A stretch of DNA of 64,000 bases from positions 23,017,406-23,081,405 of the forward strand of contig CM073524.1 of assembly GCA_037074615.1 (NCBI GenBank), given 5' to 3'. The translations under genes were made by a program, and so were the position numbers. Positions 12,721 through 24,400 of the stretch are shown here, in pieces. Under the pieces are notes generated by a model. That model made no database searches and was not told the DNA's origin. It saw nothing but the letters and a program-made list of their open reading frames with translations. Within the stretch, counting starts at the first letter, position 1; the number at the start of each line of letters is the position of its first letter. The stretch comes from Leucaena leucocephala. Its lineage: Eukaryota; Streptophyta; Magnoliopsida; Fabales; Fabaceae.

Positions 12721-13273
12721 TAGGGGTGGTAAAATGGACTGTGTCCGCTTTCATATAAAATAGGGTGAGTTCAGGTTAGCAAAAAATAGGTTGCACAGTC
12801 CGTCCCTTCCCAACCAATCAGATTATTTTTTTTAAATTATTAATATTATTATTTATTTTATTTAAATATTACGTTAAATATCTTTATTATCAAATATTAA
12901 TAAATATTATTATTTATTTGTTAATATGTATTAAAATATTATAATTGATTAATATTATGTTAATATTTATTTAGATTTATAGTTATAAAATTTAATATTT
13001 TTATATAAAAATTAAAATTTTTTAAAAGTATAACATTAGTAATTTTTTAATTATACTAATATAACATTATAAATTTTTTATTAATATTTTAAAAGTTTAT
13101 AAATAATTTTTTAAAAAAATTTAAAAAAAAAGTGGCGGGCTAGATAAAGGAGATGGGCTCGAGCTGACATTTTATCAGCCTGTTTTAAGACGGGTTGTAC
13201 AGTCCGCTCTCTCTCAACCCGTGGGTTACGGCGGGTTAATCCGCAACCTGCACGAGCCATTTTCCCCTCTCTA
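12721..13273 (+). mobile_element. Non-autonomous hAT element (H1)
   Basis: The ends are TAGGGGTGGTAAAATGG and CCATTTTCCCCTCTCTA, inverted repeats of the hAT type. The flanks are GGGATTGG (12713-12720) and GGGATTAG (13274-13281), an 8-bp target duplication with one mismatch, the hAT size. The interior is AT-rich and non-coding, with GC-rich sub-terminal blocks. Confidence 0.82.
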
Positions 13274-14204
13274 GGGATTAGTAATTTTGATGCTAATAGA
13301 ATGAATTAAGTAATGTAAAAGAGGAGAGAGAGCCAAGAGGGAGGGCGAGAAACAAGTATTATTCTCTGATAATGTATTAATCGTGTCAATAGAATTTATT
13401 AACAGAAGAATTGGAACTATTATCAGGATAAATAATAAATATTTAATAAAAAAAGAAAAAAATTATAGGAACATGATTCAAAATTTAATAAAATTATAAG
13501 GATTGTCAGATTAATTTTTTTATATTAATTGAAATTAAAAAATTTTATTTAAAACAATATTTTATGTCTGCCACCATTAATCAACACTACTTATTGATTG
13601 CCGCCATCAAAAAATGGTGGTGGTCGGCAATGTTGATAGTGGTTTTTTATGACAATGATAGCTGGCGATGGTTAGTTGACAGCAGCAAATGAGATGGTGG
13701 TGGTGGAAACTGGTGGTGACCACTGGTGGCGTCTGGCAGCGGAGGCTAACGGTGGGCAGTAGTGATGGTGGTGACAATAGAGTAGGTAATGACAAGAAAC
13801 TAAATTTAAGCCTCGTCTTGTCTATATATTCCAAAAAATAATAATAAGTAACTGCGCAGTGTTTATTTGGAATTATGATTAGAACCTTTAAAAGTATTTA
13901 TTTATGCAATTTGAGATAAAATTTTATAAGTGCTTTCCAGTCATCTCTACAATACAATATCACTTAAAATAGAAAAAAAATAAATTAATCCAAACGAGCA
14001 TGTAATGTGCTTTCCTTTTTAAAAAGCAATAAAAAATTAACAGGGGTGTTGAGTAAAAAGATTAGTTTAACGTAGTAAATCAATTTTTAAATTTTCGCAA
14101 GTGCCCATATTCAATGCCCCGATATTGATATGAATATAATTCCTTTTAATAGTAAGATATTTATATTTTAAAAAAATCAATAACAAAATATTCCTCCAAC
14201 TTTA
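13274..14204. other. Intergenic with a trinucleotide-rich patch
   Basis: AT-rich DNA containing a GGT/GGC-rich low-complexity patch at about 13610-13780 (runs of gatggtggtggtgg). The minus-strand frame there is a low-complexity shadow. No gene seen. Confidence 0.4.
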
Positions 14205-14712
14205 ACTGTATGTTTGGTAGAGTGCGGGTTGGGTTGCGGAAGTGAGAGTATAAATAGATCCTCGATGAAAGTCACTCTCACTCCCACTCCCACTCCCACT
14301 TTTAATATTTTAATCATTTTAGTTATATAAAAAAAGTTAAAAAATTAAAATAATAGAAATAAAAATAAAATTTTTACACTATTTTATTCCAGTTATAAAA
14401 TTTTTAGACAACTTTTACCTCAAATTATAAAGTATATATATCAATTTTATACTTATTTTTATCCTATCAAACAAACTTTTAAAATCTCAGTTATTAAATT
14501 TCTATATAACTTTAACCTTTCATAAGTTATAAAAAAATATTTTAAATTATTTTATTCTAAATTATAAAAAAAATATCAATTTTATATTCATTTTTATCAT
14601 ACCAAATAAATTTTTAAAAATATATTTTTAACCTAATTTCACTTTTATTTTTATTTTCATCTCACTTTTATTTTTATCAAAACTCTTTCATCTTACCAAA
14701 TATACCCTAAAT
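14205..14712 (+). mobile_element. MITE copy 2, second AT-rich family
   Basis: The ends GTATGTTTGGTAGAGTG and CATCTTACCAAATATACCC form imperfect inverted repeats. The interior is AT-rich and shares ordered blocks with 11571-11950. It contains a CACTCC run near 14278-14300. No coding capacity. Confidence 0.55.
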
Positions 14713-15397
14713 ATAAAATATATTTTATAATATAAATTATTTCCAACAAAAGAATTTATAATATAAATTATATTATAAAATAAATTTTATATTTAAACCC
14801 GGTTATAATGTAAAATCTATCTTGAGCATCTCCGCAAAAAGCATTTAAATTATGTCATCGGGGTAGTGGTCACATCCATCGAATCGACCCCCTTAAACTT
14901 GCCCAACAAGAAGTTTCATTAATCATTGTGCTCCCCACGGGGACAATCAATATCTATGCCCCCGATAAAGATCGAACAAGCTGATTTTATTCCATACTTA
15001 GTTTGTAATTTTAATTATATTTTATACTTTTATAATTACTGTCTAATAAATTTTACTCGGGTTTTAAAAGTATAAACACAACAACTATTTTGATTATTTA
15101 AACTTTATTTCATGGGATCGCACGCTTGTGTGTATATAAATAAACGTATATACTCTTCATTTTTTTAATATAATAATTAATTAATTTTTTAAAATAAATT
15201 AAATTAATTATAACTAAATCTGTTTTTTAAAGCAAATTTATATCATATATGCCTTAATCTATCTAAATTAGTCAACTATTTTTTATACTAATTATAATTA
15301 TTATTTTTTATCTTAATTATAAGAGTTAGCTAACTTTTTTTTTTTAGATAGATTAAAAAAGTTAAATAATTAGTTAATTAATGATAATGTGATTTAG
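14713..15397. other. AT-rich intergenic DNA
   Basis: No gene, RNA or clear element is visible. The last bases before 15398 (gatttag) look like the 3' splice site retained with the gene fragment that follows. Confidence 0.4.
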
Positions 15398-15835
15398 GCA
15401 GTTGATATGGGGAGATTTGAAGGTTCACTAAGTAGCACCGGGCTTGACATGAGATCAAATTTTATAGAACAATTTAATTACTTTGAAAATGAGGCTAGAC
15501 TTCAATTATTGATGCAACAATCACTCTCACAGCAGCAGAACCTTCAATTTTCTGAATTTGGGAATGCTCATGGACTCTCTTCAAGATTAGATCAATCACA
15601 AGACGGTAATTTGTTCCCCTTTCCCCAGTTTTCCTCACAGCAGCCTGGCAATGCAATTTCGTCAAACGGACATTGAGACGGGAGGAATCAGGTGCAGAGT
15701 GGGAGCAGTCTGGGAGGGGCTGAGCTTCAGAGAAATGAAGAATTGAACTTAAACAAGTTTTATGCAGGATATGAGGATTCAAAATATAGGATGCAAGATT
15801 CAGGTGATCTTTACAACAGAGCATATGGGATGTGA
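15398..15835 (+). pseudogene. C-terminal fragment of a CNOT4-like RNA-binding protein gene
   Basis: One frame runs from an acceptor-like TTAG at 15394-15397 to a final TGA at 15833-15835. It is broken once by an in-frame TGA at 15674-15676, most simply a TGG to TGA change. The protein is Gln- and Ser-rich and ends in DLYNRAYGM, which I associate with the C-terminus of plant RRM/RING (CNOT4-type) proteins; that assignment is from memory and moderate. No upstream exons exist in the 2 kb before it, so this is a detached last exon plus 3'UTR rather than a whole gene. Splice-site retention argues against a processed retrocopy. Confidence 0.55.
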
Positions 15836-16535
15836 TATTTCCTATTGTCGGCCATAGTGCATCCGAGGCAGTAATGGACAGATGCAATTTTGTTGCCCTG
15901 TTAAGTGTAGTGGGACTGACACGTGGCCAGTCTGCTAGATGTGTAAATGTCCAACCTGGCACTGAAAATGAACAGTAATATAGTCCTTTTATTCCCAGTA
16001 ATTAACCTTATAAGTCAAGAATATTATATAACCGATCACTTTCTGAACCATGGGGACTCATTCTACCTTCCCCCCTCTACTTGAGGTTCTGGATTTGCAG
16101 GAGTGAGCTGTGTTGGGTTGTTAAGATATCAGTCACAAATGTCAATGTTGATCAAAACGGCAGGTGGATCTTAGTTGAGTGTTTTCTCTCAATTACAGAG
16201 CTGGAAACTTGTATGTTCTGTGGTTCCAACGGCGGTGTGCAATGTCAAATTGTAAGATGCTAGCACCGCCTCTTCCATTTACATGGAAAAGTGGCCCCCG
16301 AATTAAAAAGCCTTGAAATTCCATATGAATCGTTATCTACAGGCCGAACGAGTATCTATTTGAAATTCCATGTAAGCAAACCATTTGTTACAATGGCGTG
16401 GCCCAATTCGGGTGACTCTTGGAATTTATTGCAAGTTTCGAAATTGAAGGGACGGAGGAAGGGGGAGGGGGAGTGAGAGCACAAAATGATCTCATGCTAC
16501 TTCAAAATAGTTAATATCAATATATAATATAAAAA
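15836..16535. other. Probable former 3'UTR and flanking DNA of the gene fragment
   Basis: Moderate-complexity DNA directly downstream of the fragment's stop codon, without a gene of its own. The small frames at 16081-16263 and 16291-16476 have no recognisable motif. Confidence 0.4.
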
Positions 16536-16960
16536 GTATTGGTAGTTGCATTGCTCGGGCTATAAATAGCGTAAGTTATCTTAAAGTTTTGTGCAAATGA
16601 ACGTAACTTTAAATTTTGTTTTCCCCCCAAAATGGATCATTTCAAAATTCTCCCCAGACGAGAAACCCCAATTGCTGCCTGTGACTATACCCCTGACCCG
16701 AAAGAGCACCCATATTCTCACGTTGACCCATGAACCCCGTCCAAATATAGGCTCAGTCCAACCATGGGATGGGTTCTTTTGTTGGACTCTCTTTATTAGT
16801 CTTTCCGCTAAATATATGTATTTTTTTATTAAAAATAATTTTATTTAATACACTATTAGAAATTAAATATAAACACATCTCTTAATAGGGGTAAAAATAT
16901 TGGTTCGTTATGTTATGAGGGCCTTGCCCCTTCTGTTAAACTTTCCTTAGATTAATCTAG
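16536..16960 (+). repeat. 425-bp repeat unit R1 (uninterrupted copy)
   Basis: It begins GTATTGGTAGTTG, contains a TATA-like GCTATAAATAGCG, and ends at the TAATCTAG that abuts R2. It matches R2 along its full length, R2 being split by the MULE. The two are tandem, so R1 preserves the MULE's empty target site near 16640. Confidence 0.8.
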
Positions 16961-17073
16961 GTATTGGTAGTTGAATTGCTCGTGCTATAAATAGCGTAAG
17001 TTATCTCAAAGTTTTGTGCAAATAAACATAACTTTAACTCTCATTTTTTCCCCAAAATGGATCCTTCCAAAAC
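16961..17073 (+). repeat. Repeat unit R2, left part
   Basis: Direct tandem copy of the first part of R1, including GCTATAAATAGCG and CAAAATGGATC. Interrupted at 17073/17074 by the MULE; the rest of R2 resumes at 20335. Confidence 0.8.
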
Positions 17074-17184
17074 TGGGAAAAGGACGAATAAAGACTATCT
17101 TAATTTCAAAAAAACAAAAGGAGCATCTGAATTTTAAAACGAAAAAATTAGACACAAGTCTCAATCTGTCATTTCAAAATTTGG

Positions 17185-17400
17185 GAAGAAAAGATGAAAT
17201 TGCCTTTCTTCCTTTTCTCCTTCTCTCTCTTCCCTCTTCCTGCCACCGTCGACCTTCCCTCTTCCATCTTCCTTCTACAGTCAACCTTCCCTCTTGTTTT
17301 TCTCCTTCGCCCGTCGACCTTCTCTCTTACTTTTCTCCATCTATCGTCAACATGCACGCCAGAATTTCTACCGTCGCTACTATAGATCGTCTTCCTCTTT
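17185..17400 (+). repeat. CT-rich minisatellite in the MULE
   Basis: Imperfect repeats of a CCTTCCCTCTT / GTCGACC pattern. The frames across it (plus and minus) are low-complexity shadows. It may be a captured fragment, but nothing identifies a source. Confidence 0.5.
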
Positions 17401-17571
17401 TTCAAAATAGAGAGAGAGTGGTTGTCCAAAGCGAGAGAAGGAGGGAAGCAAAGTATTGAGGTTGCCTAAGAACATGACTGAAAAAAGGAGAGGATGAGCA
17501 AGATGGTGGCAAGAACAATGATCCGATTCGTAATGGTTGATGGCTAATGAATAGTGAGGAGGAGGGTTTGA

Positions 17572-20050
17572 TGGTGGTCAAAATTATTACTCAAGTGAAA
17601 AATCCCATTGTAGGAGTAGTAAATGACCAAAGCAATTACTCATAACTCGGTTGTTACAGGGAGTAGTAAATATCTTAGCGAAAGTTGTCAAAATCGTTGC
17701 TCAAGTCGTAAATCATATTGTAGGAGTAATAAATGACCTAAGTAATTACTTGTAACTTAGTTGTTACAGAGAGTAATAAATATCTTAACGAAAATGGTCA
17801 AAATCATTGTTCAAATCGTAAATTCTATTGGAGGAGTAATATATGACCAAAGCAATTACTTGTAACTCAATTGTTATATGGAGTAATACATGTCTTAGCG
17901 AAAGTTGTCAAAATTATTACTCAAGTGAAAAATCTCATTGCATGAGTAGTAAATAACCAAAACAATTACTTACTACTTAGTTGTTACTACGAGTAGTTAA
18001 TGTCTTAGCACAAGTGGCAAAATCATTACTCAAGTCGTAAATTCTATTGCAGTAATAGTAAATGATCAAAGCAATTACTTGCAACTCACTTGTTACTACG
18101 AGTAGTAAATATTTTAACGAAAGTTGTCAAAATTATTGCTCAAGTCGTAAATCCAATTGCAAGAGTAGTAAATGACCAAAGTAATTATTTGCAACTAATT
18201 GTTATTGCGAGTAGTAAATATCTTGGCAAAAGTGGGCAAAATCATTGCTCAAATCGTAAATCCCATTGCAATAGTAGTAAATGACTAAAGCAATTACGTG
18301 CAACTCAGTTGTTACTGCGAGTAGTAAATGTCTTCGCGAAAGTGGTCAAAACCATTGCTCAAGTTATAAATCCCATTACAGGAGTAATAAATGACCAAAG
18401 CAATTACTTGTAACTCAGTTATTACTGCTAGTAGTAAATGTATTAGCAAAAGTCGACAAAAGTTTTGCTCAAGTGGTAAATCCCATTACAGGAGTAGTAA
18501 ACAACCAAAACATTACATGTAACTCAGTTGTTACAAGGAGTAGTAAATGTCTTTATGAAAGTAATTGAAATCACTGCTCAAGTCGTAAATTTCATTGTAG
18601 GAGTAGTAAACGACCAAAGAAATTACTTGAAATTTTGTTTTTACTGTGAGTAGTAGATATCTTAGCGAAAGTAGTTAAAATCATTGTTCAAGTCGTAAAT
18701 TCTATTGCAAGAGTAGTAAATGCCAAAGTAATTATTGCAACTCAGTTGTTACTGCGAGTAGTAAATATTTTAGCGAAAGTGGTCAAAACTATTGTTCAAG
18801 TTATAAATCCAATTCCATGAGTAGTAAACGATCAAAGCAATTACTTGCAATTCAGTTGTTACTACGAGTAGTATATGTCTTAGCACAAATGGAAAATCCA
18901 TTGCTCAAGTCAAAAATTATATTGCAGGAGTAGTAAACAATTAAAGCAACTACTTACAATTCAGTTGTTACTGTGAGTAATAAATGTTTTAGCGAAAGTG
19001 ACCAAAATCATTGCTCAAGTGGTAAATCCCATTGCAGGAGTAATAAATGACCAAAGTAATTACTTGCAACTCAATTGTTACTGCGGGTAGTAAATGTCTT
19101 AGCGAAAGTGGCCAAAATCATTGCTCAAGTCGTAAATTCTATTGTAGGAGTAGTAAATGACCAAATCAATTACTTTCAACTCAGTTGTTAGTGCGAGTAG
19201 TAAATGTCTTAGCGAAAGTAGTCAAAGTCATTGCTCAAGTCGTAAATTCTATTGCAATAGTAGTAAATGACCAAATCAATTACTTGCAACTCAGTTGTTA
19301 CTGCAAGTAATAAATGTCTTAGTGAAAGTGGTCAAAATCATTGCTCAAGCCGTAAATCCTATTGCAGGAGTAGTAAATGACCAAAGCAATTACTTACAAC
19401 TCAGTTGTTATTGTGAATAGTAAATGTATTAGTGAAAGTGGTCAAAATCATTATTCAAATCATAAATTCTATTGCAGGAGTAGTAAACGACTAAAATAAT
19501 TGCTTACAACTTAGTTGTTACTGCGAGTAGTAAATATCTTAGCGAAAGTGACTAAAATCATTGGTCAAGTGATAAATCCTATTGCAGGAATAGTAAATGA
19601 CCAAAACAATTATTTGCAACTAAGGTATTACTACAAGTAGTAAATATTTTAGCGAAAGTAGGCAAAATATTGCTTAAGTTGTAAATTTCATTGCTGGAGT
19701 AGTAAATGACCAAATCAATTACTTTCAACTCAGTTGTTATTGTGAGTAGTAAATATTTTAGCGAAAATGGTTAAATCCATTGCTCAAGTCGTAAATCCTA
19801 TTGCATAAGTAGTAAGTGACCAAAGTAATTATTTGTAACTCAGTTACTACTGCGAGTAGTAAATGTCTTAGCGAAAGTAGTCAAAATCATTGCTAAAATC
19901 GTAAATCCCATTGCATTAGTAGTAAATGACCAAAACAATTAATTGTAACTCAGTGGCTACTGCGAGTAGTAAATATCTTAACAAAAGTGGTCAAAATCAT
20001 TGCTCAAGTTGTAAATTCCATTTTAGGAGTAATAAATGACTAAAAAGCAA
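17572..20050 (+). repeat. 110-bp satellite array, about 22 copies
   Basis: A monomer of about 110 bp is repeated head to tail. Landmarks in each unit are GAGTAGTAAATGTCTTAGCG, TCAAAATCATTGCTCAAGTC, a second GAGTAGTAAATGACC about 63 bases later, and CAATTACTTGCAACTCAG. The doubled GAGTAGTAAAT suggests the monomer arose from two related halves. Copies differ by scattered substitutions and small indels. The array lies wholly inside the MULE. Confidence 0.92.
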
Positions 20051-20146
20051 TTTGCGTCCAATTTTTAAAATGATAGATTGAGATTTATACCTAATATGTT
20101 ATTTTTGAAATTCAAATGCTCTTTTTGTCCTTTTAAAATTCCTATA

Positions 20147-20301
20147 ATTTTTTTTATTGCCCACCCGGTTTACCAGAGCTTTGCCCCGACTACATCCGGA
20201 TCCGACCCGCGTCATGCACCTGACTATGCCAAGGCTCGAACTTGAGATCTCATTTAAACGATACTGAACTGCTTACCACTTAGATCAACCCTCGTTGGTA
20301 A
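20147..20301 (-). mobile_element. tRNA-derived SINE inserted in the MULE right TIR
   Basis: On the minus strand it reads GGTTGATCTAAGTGGTAAGC (box A region), then a box B-like GTTCGAGCC, then the family's GACGCGGGTCGGATCC stretch and a terminal A-rich tail (T-run at 20147-20157 on the plus strand). Flanks AAAATTCCTATA (20135-20146) and AAAATTCATATA (20302-20313) form a 12-bp target duplication with one mismatch. A short internal deletion relative to the other copies is present. Confidence 0.88.
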
Positions 20302-20334
20302 AAAATTCATATAGTCTTTATTCATTTTTTTTCC

Positions 20335-20638
20335 TTTCAAAATTCTCCCCCAGACGTGAAACCCAAATTGCCGCATGTAACTAACCCAAAAGAGCACCCA
20401 AAATCTCATGTTGACCCATGAACCCGTCCAAATAAAAGCTTAGTCCAACCATGGGATGGGTTTCTTTTGCTGGACTCTATTATTTTTTTTATTAAGTATA
20501 AGTATTTGGAGGCAATCATATTCAATATACTATCAAACACTAAATATGGACACATCTCTTAGTTGGGATAAAAATTTTAATTCACCATGTTATGAGGGAT
20601 TAGTTTCTTCTACTAGACTCTCCTTATATTAATCTAGG
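20335..20638 (+). repeat. Repeat unit R2, right part
   Basis: Continues the match to R1 (16648-16960): CCAACCATGGGATGGGTT, ATGTTATGAGGG and ATTAATCTAGG occur in the same order in both. It completes R2 after the MULE insertion. Confidence 0.8.
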
Positions 20639-21425
20639 TGCGCAAGGTATCGATTCTTTCTTGAGTTTCTAAGTTTGCCAAAAATACTAAGATATCATAT
20701 CACAGTTATGCTATTCAAATATGTGGGGAGTAGTGATGTCCAGGAGAGAGCATTTTTTCCTCCCGGGGGTGGGGGGTGGGGGGGGGGTCCTCTTTGGTAA
20801 ACTGAAAGACATTTATAAACAAACAAACAAATGTGGGCACCTCGCGCATCATCTTCAGCAGAAAATTTTGTTTTATTTGTTTGTTTGGGGCTTATGGGGG
20901 ACAAAGGAGTTTGCCCAATAAGCCTCAAGTCGGGTTGTCTTCTTTGCATCCACACGTTTGTGATTTTGAAACTCTTTTACATCACCTAATCTTTTAGTAG
21001 GCCGACGCTCATTTTGATAGCATACTCATGCTTTCTCCCTCCTCTCTAACCCTTTCACGCCCCACTAAGCAAAGAAACTTACGAGACTGGCACAGAATTC
21101 ATGTTCTTCCACATAGAAGCTAATGTCAAAACATTCTCCATCTTGAAGTTTGTCTAAACAAATCAAATACCATTATGAAAGCTTAAAAGAAAGGTTAGTT
21201 AATTTGTAGAGAAACGGAACGTTAGGAGAACTAGTGCATCGGGCTTTTTCTTCAGAGACTGTCCAAACCGGTGCATAATTGTTTATAGCCAAGAGTTATA
21301 TCAATCAGGAGTCAAATCTCAAAGTATACATCGATCAGTAACTGAATTATACAAAGAAATTAGAGCGCAAACAGTTTTGAGGGTTTTTTTTATCAATAGT
21401 ATTATTATTATAAGAGAGGATGAGG
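20639..21425. other. Intergenic DNA with a G-run
   Basis: Downstream of the AP2-like gene (which reads towards it). Contains a G-rich run at 20765-20788 and CAAA/TTTG repeats at about 20818-20888. No gene is recognised. The 3'UTR of the AP2-like gene probably occupies its right end. Confidence 0.45.
20765..20788 (+). repeat. G-run, possible G-quadruplex
   Basis: Runs of 5, 6 and 10 G separated by single T residues. The sequence is compatible with a G-quadruplex; whether it forms one is inference. Confidence 0.5.
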
Positions 21426-24400
21426 CTAGTGGGGTGCTTGCGGGGACTTCATCTGGCAATGTTGAGTTGTGTTGCTTCCAGCTGCCCTAGATGGATCAAA
21501 ACAGATATTATTATGGCGAATTGAGCTCAAGCTCAAAGATTTTGGTGGAAAGATGGTAGCCAATGGAAAGGTAGCCGGAGAGAATCCTGATGATGCTGCA
21601 GTAGAGAACGGTGGTACTGGCGTCGCAGTAACCTGGCGTTGCGTTTGCCAACCCCATTGAGGCAAAGGCAGTCCCTGTGGATGATCTCCACTGATTCTCT
21701 CAACCCTTTCCTGCCAATTTTTTCCAACATAGAGAACTGTTACAAAGATCTACCCTAACCATAAAAGATATCATCAAATAATTGTTCGCTCAATGCTGCA
21801 TTACATGCTAGGTAATGAATTGAATACGGTCCAGTGGAAACATGTTATTCCAATATGCTGTGGGAACTTTGTAATCAAACTTAGCACACTCCATAACTAA
21901 TATAAATTCCGAAATATTAGTATGAAGATCACCAGAACAATAATACCTATAATTATAAGGACCTGATCACTCACGAGGAATGTTTTTATGCATAAGTATG
22001 CAACAGATCATTTTATCACAAGATCAAATGAATCACTATTGGTGTTAACCTGTATGTTGATAAAGGCTTTCTCTAAGATAACATCACAACACAGCCGTTT
22101 CCGTCCAAACCACATATTGCCGTTAGCACGCATTCAAAATTCTCAGATTTTGTTATTACATGTTCCGTACGATCAGCAGGGAAACCCATATATTCATAGA
22201 AGGGTTCTAAAGCTAGCAAAAATAATATAGAGAACTCAATTGACTGTCCCAAATATAAATTGCACCAAAAGGTCAACACAAATATTCAATATGTAGAACT
22301 TCGGAACATAAAAAGTCAATATTCATTTGTAGTGCCGCTTCCAAAGAAAGCATTCTTAACTGTTCTAAGAAGCTAGCGAGAAAATCAATGTCACGGTTGT
22401 TTACTGAGATAATACAAGTATGATACTCTGATTGTACATCTATATACCAGACAATGAAATTCACCTCATTGGGAAAGAAACTAGGATAGATGCCATTCCA
22501 TACAAATGGACGCTCCTCAGTAACAACTGGCCTTACATTGATCTCCTTCTGCAGATTAAGAGAACCCATCCTTATTAGGACCTCAATGCTAGAAATATGA
22601 CTTCCCAAAGAGAGAAACTGTTTTACATATATAAATTACGTCGACACAGAAAGGGAGGGGGGATTTTCAATAGCTACATGTGAACCTACTAAGTTCAGAA
22701 GAGCAATGCTTGCAGATTAAATTCCCCTTCGCCTCATCAATTAAGAGTGTTATAGTACTTGCTCGAAAGCTTAAATAATACTGCCAAACTTGGCTTCTCA
22801 TATATCGTGCAATAAACCTAGAGTAGTTGGCCTAAAAAACCTATGTAAATAAAGATGTATAGTTCAAAATATACCCTTGAACTTCTTCCAGTATGCAGGT
22901 TGTATGGGATAGGTTGTAACTGATGGCCCCTATTTTCTTCTGGACCACTGCCTGGTGTTGCTATGCCCAAATTGAGGTCAAGATTGTGGCTGCCACCTGA
23001 CGAAAACATTTACAAACCCCATTTCACCGAAGGAACATTTTCTTATACCATGATAATCAGTAGAAAATCAAACATAAAAGTAGAAGATATTTTGTCACTA
23101 CCTTCAGTAATGACCTCTGGCTTCATCTCTCCTTCGTATGTTCTTAATTCAAAATTGGTCACTGCCTCCCTTCCGTTGCATTTGATAGCTGCCTTATCAT
23201 AAGCCCTGAGTTCCAGAAAATCAAAAGGGAGAGAAATGTTGGATGGAATCCTAACGACCTTATTAATTTGGGGTAATAAATTCAGTAAAGGCAAAATGTA
23301 ACTCATGTATCAATAGGACCTTGCAGCTTCTACTTCGCTGTCGAATAGCCCAAGGTATATATACCTGCACGAAAGCATTGCAATCTCTATAACGAAAAAC
23401 CTTTGCCAATCGTCTCATTGAAACAGGCATCTTAGGTATGCATCTCCAAATTCGGAAAAGTAAGGGGGGAAAACATTGAGAACGTATCTGGAACCGATTA
23501 TCATTGCATATCAAATGGGTATTTAAATTTGTGGTGTCCTAAATTTCATAAGATCGTTGCAGATCACAAGTTTAAGTTATTTAAAATAAGTGCTCACTTT
23601 TTGCCAAGGAATTGTCCCATTCGAGCTTCCCAACGACCACACTTGTGCAGTGTTACTCCTCGATATTTTGAACTCCCCCTTGAGAAACCAGTACTCTGGC
23701 GACGAAGTATGTGCACGAATTCCTCTTTGGTGAGATCTTTCATCTGTGCATCATTTACAAAATAAGGAAAAGTCCCCTCAAACGCATAGTCAAGACTCAT
23801 TATTAAGTGCTTGTGTTTTCTGTCAAACCTGCTTAAGATCCACCTCGTAATCATTGAGATTGAAATTGATGTCAGCATCGACTCCCCTAAACTTAATAGC
23901 AGCACGATCGTAGGCTCTGAATTGGAAAATTTCCCAGTCAATTGAGGAGTTTGACCTTTCAGCTTTTAAAACAAAAGGGAAAGAACGACCAATTCTGAAG
24001 CCAAGTTATGGCGAAGAAAATTTAAAGTTGTGTAAAATTCACCTGGCAGCGGCATGGGCGGTATCAAACCCACCTACAAGCGCCAATACCAAATTTCGTC
24101 AGGACACGCTAAAAATAGTAAACCATAAAATATAATTTATTTAGTAAGGGCATTAAAAAGTCCAAATCCATACCCAAATAGACTTGCTTCCCGCAATCCC
24201 TTCACCATATAATAAGAAAGAAAATAGGAAACAGATCAGGATGAATTCAACCATGTATTGTGAAAATCTAAATTCAAAGGCAGATAGTTTCTTGCGAGTA
24301 TATCTGATAGACTCTGTTGCAGAAACTAGATTTGCCAAACTAAACTGAATCGTCAAAGTAAACGAGCATAACTCATACAGAGCAAGTACGTAAGCGAAAA

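Larger units (their letters stand above)
17074..20334 (+). mobile_element. MULE-like element with long TIRs and a satellite core
   Basis: The left arm (17075 to about 17180) and the reverse complement of the right arm (about 20050-20334) match over roughly 100 bases: shared words include GAATAAAGACTAT, a GAGCATYTGAATTT block and TCTCAATCTRTCATTT. The arms are long terminal inverted repeats, typical of Mutator-like elements. Flanks TTCCAAAAC (17065-17073) and TTTCAAAAT (20335-20343) look like a 9-bp target duplication with two mismatches, the MULE size. It lies in repeat R2, whose sister R1 shows the unoccupied site. No transposase frame is present, so it is non-autonomous. Confidence 0.8.

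Noticed and set aside
15495..15962. 155-codon minus-strand frame
   Set aside because: Antisense shadow of the CNOT4-like fragment; no recognisable domain.
17572..20050. CRISPR array
   Set aside because: Repeats are contiguous 110-bp satellites without unique spacers, in a plant genome.
20147..20301. Functional tRNA gene
   Set aside because: A- and B-box-like words belong to a SINE with a poly-A tail and target duplication; no cloverleaf is kept.
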